64,000 nt of DNA, taken from Alkaliphilus hydrothermalis (lineage in GTDB: Bacteria; Bacillota; Clostridia; Peptostreptococcales; Natronincolaceae). The stretch is taken from the NCBI RefSeq assembly GCF_016908555.1, contig NZ_JAFBEE010000006.1, positions 62,001-126,000 on the forward strand. Direction: 5' to 3'. Below are positions 60,933 through 64,000 of this stretch, piece after piece (within the stretch, counting starts at the first letter, position 1; every line of letters begins with the position of its first letter). Made by a program: the position numbers and the translations under genes. The notes under the pieces are model-generated. The model worked only from the letters and a program-made list of their open reading frames with translations, searched no databases and was not told the DNA's origin.

Positions 60933-63302
60933 ATGGCAGAAAGATCAACTACTTATCTACAAGAGAGAAAAATGCTAGCAATATTCAACCAAAAGAGTAT
61001 TCTACTATTACATATGGTGGCCTTTCTATTGGGGAGAGCAGGGATATTGGGGACGCTAACCCCCTTTGGAATAGGATTTTATACAGCCCTTTGCCTTAAA
61101 AATAAAAAATACATAACGGTTGCAGTTGTCACCCTAATGGGGATTATGACAGTGCAGGGGGTTAATGGCAGTATCCCCTATGGAATAACATTAGGGGCAA
61201 TCGTTTTAGCCTTCAATTATTTCCTGAGCACTAGAAAGTATCGAGTCATATCAGTTGCCTTTATTAGTGGGTCAATTTATTTAGTAGTCGCAACGACCTT
61301 TATATTGATAAACAATTTTTATCTTTATGATTTGATGATGGCTGTATTTGAAGCCTTGGTTATTTTTGTTGTGGTATACATATCCTCATTTGCAATTCCC
61401 ATTGCCCTACAAAAAAATCATCGAAAAATATTGGCAACGGAAGAAATTATCTGTGTTGCCATATTAATGGCCCTAACCCTATCAGGGGTAAATGATGTGG
61501 AAGTACTAGGTGTGTCCTTAAAAAATATACTAGGAATTCTCATCACAATTATATTTGCCTACAATGGTGGTGCCAGTGTGGGGGCATCGGTGGGGGTAAC
61601 TTTAGGACTGATCACCAGTATGTCCACCAATGGTATGCCTCCGATCATCATTGGAATATTTGCTTTTTCAGGTCTGCTGGCGGGAATTTTCAAAGATCTT
61701 GGTAAATTTGGAAGTGCTTTTGGATTCCTTTTAGGAAATACGATTTTGACTTTTTATATCAATGGTTACTATGAGGTGTTTATACAGCTGAAGGAAGTGT
61801 TGGGTGCCTTTGTATTGTTCCTAATCATACCAGGGTCCTGGATTTTACAGCTTCAAAAATATAGTAGCCCTGCTTTGGGGATCATTCATTCCAGTAGAAG
61901 CTATGGAGATGAAATGAAAAAGCGGATTTATGAAAAATTATCGGATTTTTCTCAAACCTTCTCAGATTTATCAGTTACTTTTGAAAATATGGCAGAGCGG
62001 GTAGAGGCCTTTGGACAGGATGATCTGTCAAAATTGATTGAAAAGATGGCAGAAGGTGTATGTAGGGACTGTGGTATGAGGAGAAATTGTTGGGAAAGCA
62101 ATTTTTATAATACATATCAGGGGATGTCGGATTTATTAGTATTGATTGATACGAGGGAGCAGTTGGATAGCAAAAGTCTTCCTGATCAAATAAAGAAAAG
62201 ATGTGTACGCCCAAAAGCAGTAATTGAAAAAATGATTACCCTATACGATTTAAGCCGAGTGAATATGATCTGGAGAAAAAGGCTATTGGAGGGGAAAGAG
62301 TTAGTAGGAGAGCAGCTAAAGGGAATGGCAAATGGTATTCAGTCCTTAGCAGAGGAGCTCAATAGTGAAATCGTCTTTGATACAGAGCTGGAGGACAGTA
62401 TCTATGTAGAATTGGATAAAGCGGGACTATCGGTAAATAGATTGTTGGTATCCACCAATGAAAAGGGAAAACTGGAAGTTACAATAGAAAGAAGGCCCTG
62501 CTACGGAAGAGAGGACTGTGTAGAGAACTATATACCGGTGATTTCCCGTGCAGTAGGTTATCAGCTAAGTAAAAAGAATCATAAGTGCAACAATCCCCAT
62601 AGCCATGGAAGCTGTAGCTTTACTTTAGTAGAGGCAAACAAATATGCTGCCTTAACAAAGGTGGCCAGGGCAACCAATGAAGGAAACTTATTATCTGGAG
62701 ACTCCTATACATTTATGGAAATTAAAAATAATGAGTTCTTAGTTGCCCTCAGTGATGGAATGGGAACTGGTGAAAAGGCTCATCTTCAATCCAGTGCTAC
62801 GATTGCTATGCTAGAAAAGATGATGGAAGCGGGCTTTAGGCAGGAAATGACCATTAAGACCATCAACTCCATGTTGATGCTAAAGTCCTCGGAAGAGATC
62901 TTCTCTACAATAGACATGACCACCATCGACCTCCATGAAGGACGGGCAGAGTTTGCAAAGATAGGCAGTGCACCTGGATATATTAAAAGAAGCGATGGAA
63001 AGGTTGAAGTAATTAATCCTGCCAGTCTACCAATTGGTATTTTATCTGATATAGATGTTGAGCAGAATTACAAAAACCTGCAGGATGGCGACTTTATCAT
63101 TATGATTTCAGATGGAATTATTGAAGTAAATAAAGAAGAAGGGGAGGATTGGGTAGTAAAATACTTAAAGGAGTCTGTGACAAGAAATCCACAGGAGTTG
63201 GCAGATAAAATACTCCATCAAGCCCTACAATACACAGGAAACAAGCCAGAGGATGATATGACAGTATTGGTCACAAAAGTCTGGAAAACAAGAGTACAGT
63301 AG
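60933..63302 (+). CDS. spoIIE: Stage II sporulation protein E
   Basis: PP2C phosphatase that dephosphorylates SpoIIAA and so activates sigma-F in the forespore; it also interacts with FtsZ at the polar septum. The 789-aa protein has about ten membrane helices (about residues 20-310), a cysteine-containing central region (GVCRDCGMRRNCW) and a C-terminal PP2C domain. ALSDGMGTGEKAHLQSSATI (about residue 605), STIDMTTIDLHEG and IMISDGIIEVNKEEGED are visible there. ATG 60933 follows AAGGATGGTG, a modest RBS. A Spo0A-type promoter precedes it. Confidence 0.97.
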   Translation: MAERSTTYLQERKMLAIFNQKSILLLHMVAFLLGRAGILGTLTPFGIGFYTALCLKNKKYITVAVVTLMGIMTVQGVNGSIPYGITLGAIVLAFNYFLSTRKYRVISVAFISGSIYLVVATTFILINNFYLYDLMMAVFEALVIFVVVYISSFAIPIALQKNHRKILATEEIICVAILMALTLSGVNDVEVLGVSLKNILGILITIIFAYNGGASVGASVGVTLGLITSMSTNGMPPIIIGIFAFSGLLAGIFKDLGKFGSAFGFLLGNTILTFYINGYYEVFIQLKEVLGAFVLFLIIPGSWILQLQKYSSPALGIIHSSRSYGDEMKKRIYEKLSDFSQTFSDLSVTFENMAERVEAFGQDDLSKLIEKMAEGVCRDCGMRRNCWESNFYNTYQGMSDLLVLIDTREQLDSKSLPDQIKKRCVRPKAVIEKMITLYDLSRVNMIWRKRLLEGKELVGEQLKGMANGIQSLAEELNSEIVFDTELEDSIYVELDKAGLSVNRLLVSTNEKGKLEVTIERRPCYGREDCVENYIPVISRAVGYQLSKKNHKCNNPHSHGSCSFTLVEANKYAALTKVARATNEGNLLSGDSYTFMEIKNNEFLVALSDGMGTGEKAHLQSSATIAMLEKMMEAGFRQEMTIKTINSMLMLKSSEEIFSTIDMTTIDLHEGRAEFAKIGSAPGYIKRSDGKVEVINPASLPIGILSDIDVEQNYKNLQDGDFIIMISDGIIEVNKEEGEDWVVKYLKESVTRNPQELADKILHQALQYTGNKPEDDMTVLVTKVWKTRVQ

Positions 63303-63320
63303 TCGCATTCAATTCACAAA

Positions 63321-63367
63321 ATAGCCTTATAATGGGAGATTTATTAATCCTGTTATAGGGCTTTGTT
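63321..63367 (+). terminator. Terminator after spoIIE
   Basis: AGCCTTATAATGGGA pairs with TCCTGTTATAGGGCT with G-U pairs, followed by TTGTT. Confidence 0.65.
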
Positions 63368-63532
63368 AACTTTAATGAATAAATATGCATAATTATAGAA
63401 AAATAGGCCATGGTCGTTTCGGTTAAAATTTATAAATTATAATTAAACCATTGAAATTGGGCGAAATATTTAGTATATTTAAGTATGAGTAGAATTGCTA
63501 AATAATTTTTTATGAGTTATTATTAGACCTAG

Positions 63533-63566
63533 ACCCAGTATATTGTTATAGTGTAAACTGGGTTAC
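63533..63566. promoter_or_regulatory. Inverted repeat before the HTH gene
   Basis: ACCCAGT and ACTGGGT, 17 nt apart, lie directly upstream of AAAGGAG. Could be an operator or a leader hairpin. Confidence 0.4.
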
Positions 63567-63590
63567 TTAGAAAGGAGTATAGTATTAAAC

Positions 63591-64000
63591 ATGGAAATAT
63601 TAAGTGCAGGTGAGAAAATAAAAAAACTCCGATGTGATCTTGGGTTAAAACAAGATGACGTTACAAATGAAGAAGTTACAAAGAGTTTGATTAGCATGAT
63701 TGAAAATAACAAGCGTAGTTTAAGTTGGAATACTGCACAAATAATTGCAGGTTGCTTAAACCGATACTATTCCGCTCTAGGTAAGGAAATAACTCCTGAA
63801 TTTTTAATGGAAACGGAAATGGAACAAGCTCGGAAAATAATCGAAGGGGAAATCCTTCATTTACAGCCGATCATCAAGACTGAAAATGTTGATGAAACCC
63901 TTATCAATCGTTCATTTGAGAAGATGGTGGATTTAGCTAATCAATGGGGTCTACAAAAGGAAATTGCGGATCTTTATATACTAAAGGGCCAGTACTATTA
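63591..64000 (+). CDS. XRE-type HTH regulator, cut by window end
   Basis: The frame opens at ATG 63591 and runs off the window, with at least 136 codons. The N-terminus is a lambda-repressor-like HTH (SAGEKIKKLRCDLGLKQDDV; SLISMIENNKRSLSWNTAQI). It continues into a helix-rich region (EMEQARKIIEGEIL; FEKMVDLANQWGLQKEIADL) that suggests TPR-like repeats, as in peptide-responsive RRNPP regulators. The missing C-terminus prevents assignment. AAAGGAG is 13 nt before the ATG, a rather long gap. Confidence 0.7.
   Translation, partial: MEILSAGEKIKKLRCDLGLKQDDVTNEEVTKSLISMIENNKRSLSWNTAQIIAGCLNRYYSALGKEITPEFLMETEMEQARKIIEGEILHLQPIIKTENVDETLINRSFEKMVDLANQWGLQKEIADLYILKGQYY

Overview
The window is a contiguous, low-GC stretch of a spore-forming clostridial (Firmicutes) chromosome. 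The evidence is strong GGAGG-type ribosome binding sites, many TTG and GTG starts, a dense set of sporulation genes (spmA, spmB, ytrH, ytrI, spoVG, spoVT, a spoVB-like flippase, yabP, yabQ, spoIIE), a methionyl-tRNA synthetase T-box, and a gene order that follows the origin-proximal region of Bacillus subtilis (yaaO-tmk-darA-holB-ricT ... purR-spoVG-glmU-prs-pth-mfd-spoVT-yabM-yabN-yabO-yabP-yabQ-divIC-yabR-spoIIE). The protein style fits an Alkaliphilus-like member of the Clostridia; that placement is an inference. No rRNA, tRNA, insertion sequence, prophage or CRISPR array was seen.

Layout. 1-3.2 kb: end of a yaaO-type decarboxylase, then tmk-darA-holB-ricT, tightly packed. 3.4-6.2 kb: a cysteine-less thioredoxin-like lipoprotein and the sigI-rsgI sigma/anti-sigma pair. 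6.3-11.9 kb: a Spo0E-like remnant (minus strand), trmN6-like and rsmI methyltransferases, abrB (minus) with a Spo0A-box control region, the CCA-adding enzyme, and pncB (minus). 12.0-16.3 kb: spmAB, then a T-box leader, metG and tatD. 16.5-22.3 kb: a degenerate HD-GYP protein behind a flagellar-sigma-type promoter, a secreted CAP-domain protein (minus), a YabE-like 3D-domain protein, rnmV and rsmA. 22.6-32.5 kb: an unrecognised clostridial protein, a Ca/Na exchanger, a ytrH-ytrI-rhodanese group (minus), a Tyr-rich coat-like protein, a DUF3189 protein (minus), an AbgT transporter with a cre-like site and an M20 peptidase, and an Orn/Lys/Arg decarboxylase. 32.7-38.4 kb: MoxR-DUF58-transglutaminase operon and an LCP protein. 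38.5-42.3 kb: murC (minus), then a c-di-GMP-I type riboswitch leading into an LPXTG surface protein and a sortase. 42.4-51.0 kb: purR, spoVG, glmU, prs, pth, a mini PrsW-like membrane protein and mfd. 51.0-63.3 kb: prsA-like foldase, spoVT, a spoVB-like flippase, mazG, hup, rqcP, a SpoIID/LytB lipoprotein, yabP, yabQ, divIC, an S1-domain protein, a Ppx/GppA phosphatase and spoIIE. From 63.6 kb: an HTH regulator cut by the window edge.

How it works together. Housekeeping genes (nucleotide supply, replication, tRNA and rRNA maturation, peptidoglycan precursors, transcription-coupled repair) are mixed with sporulation genes. The regulatory DNA can be read directly in several places: a Spo0A box downstream of an abrB promoter, a sigma-H promoter before spoVG, and a spoIIE promoter with a 21-bp spacer and phased TTGTC motifs upstream. 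Second-messenger signalling appears as a c-di-AMP receptor (DarA), a c-di-GMP riboswitch feeding an adhesin/sortase pair, and a degenerate HD-GYP protein. The least conventional items are the riboswitch/LPXTG/sortase cassette, the mini PrsW-like protein, the RsgI with a charged repeat ectodomain, the cysteine-less thioredoxin lipoprotein and the startless Spo0E-like ORF.
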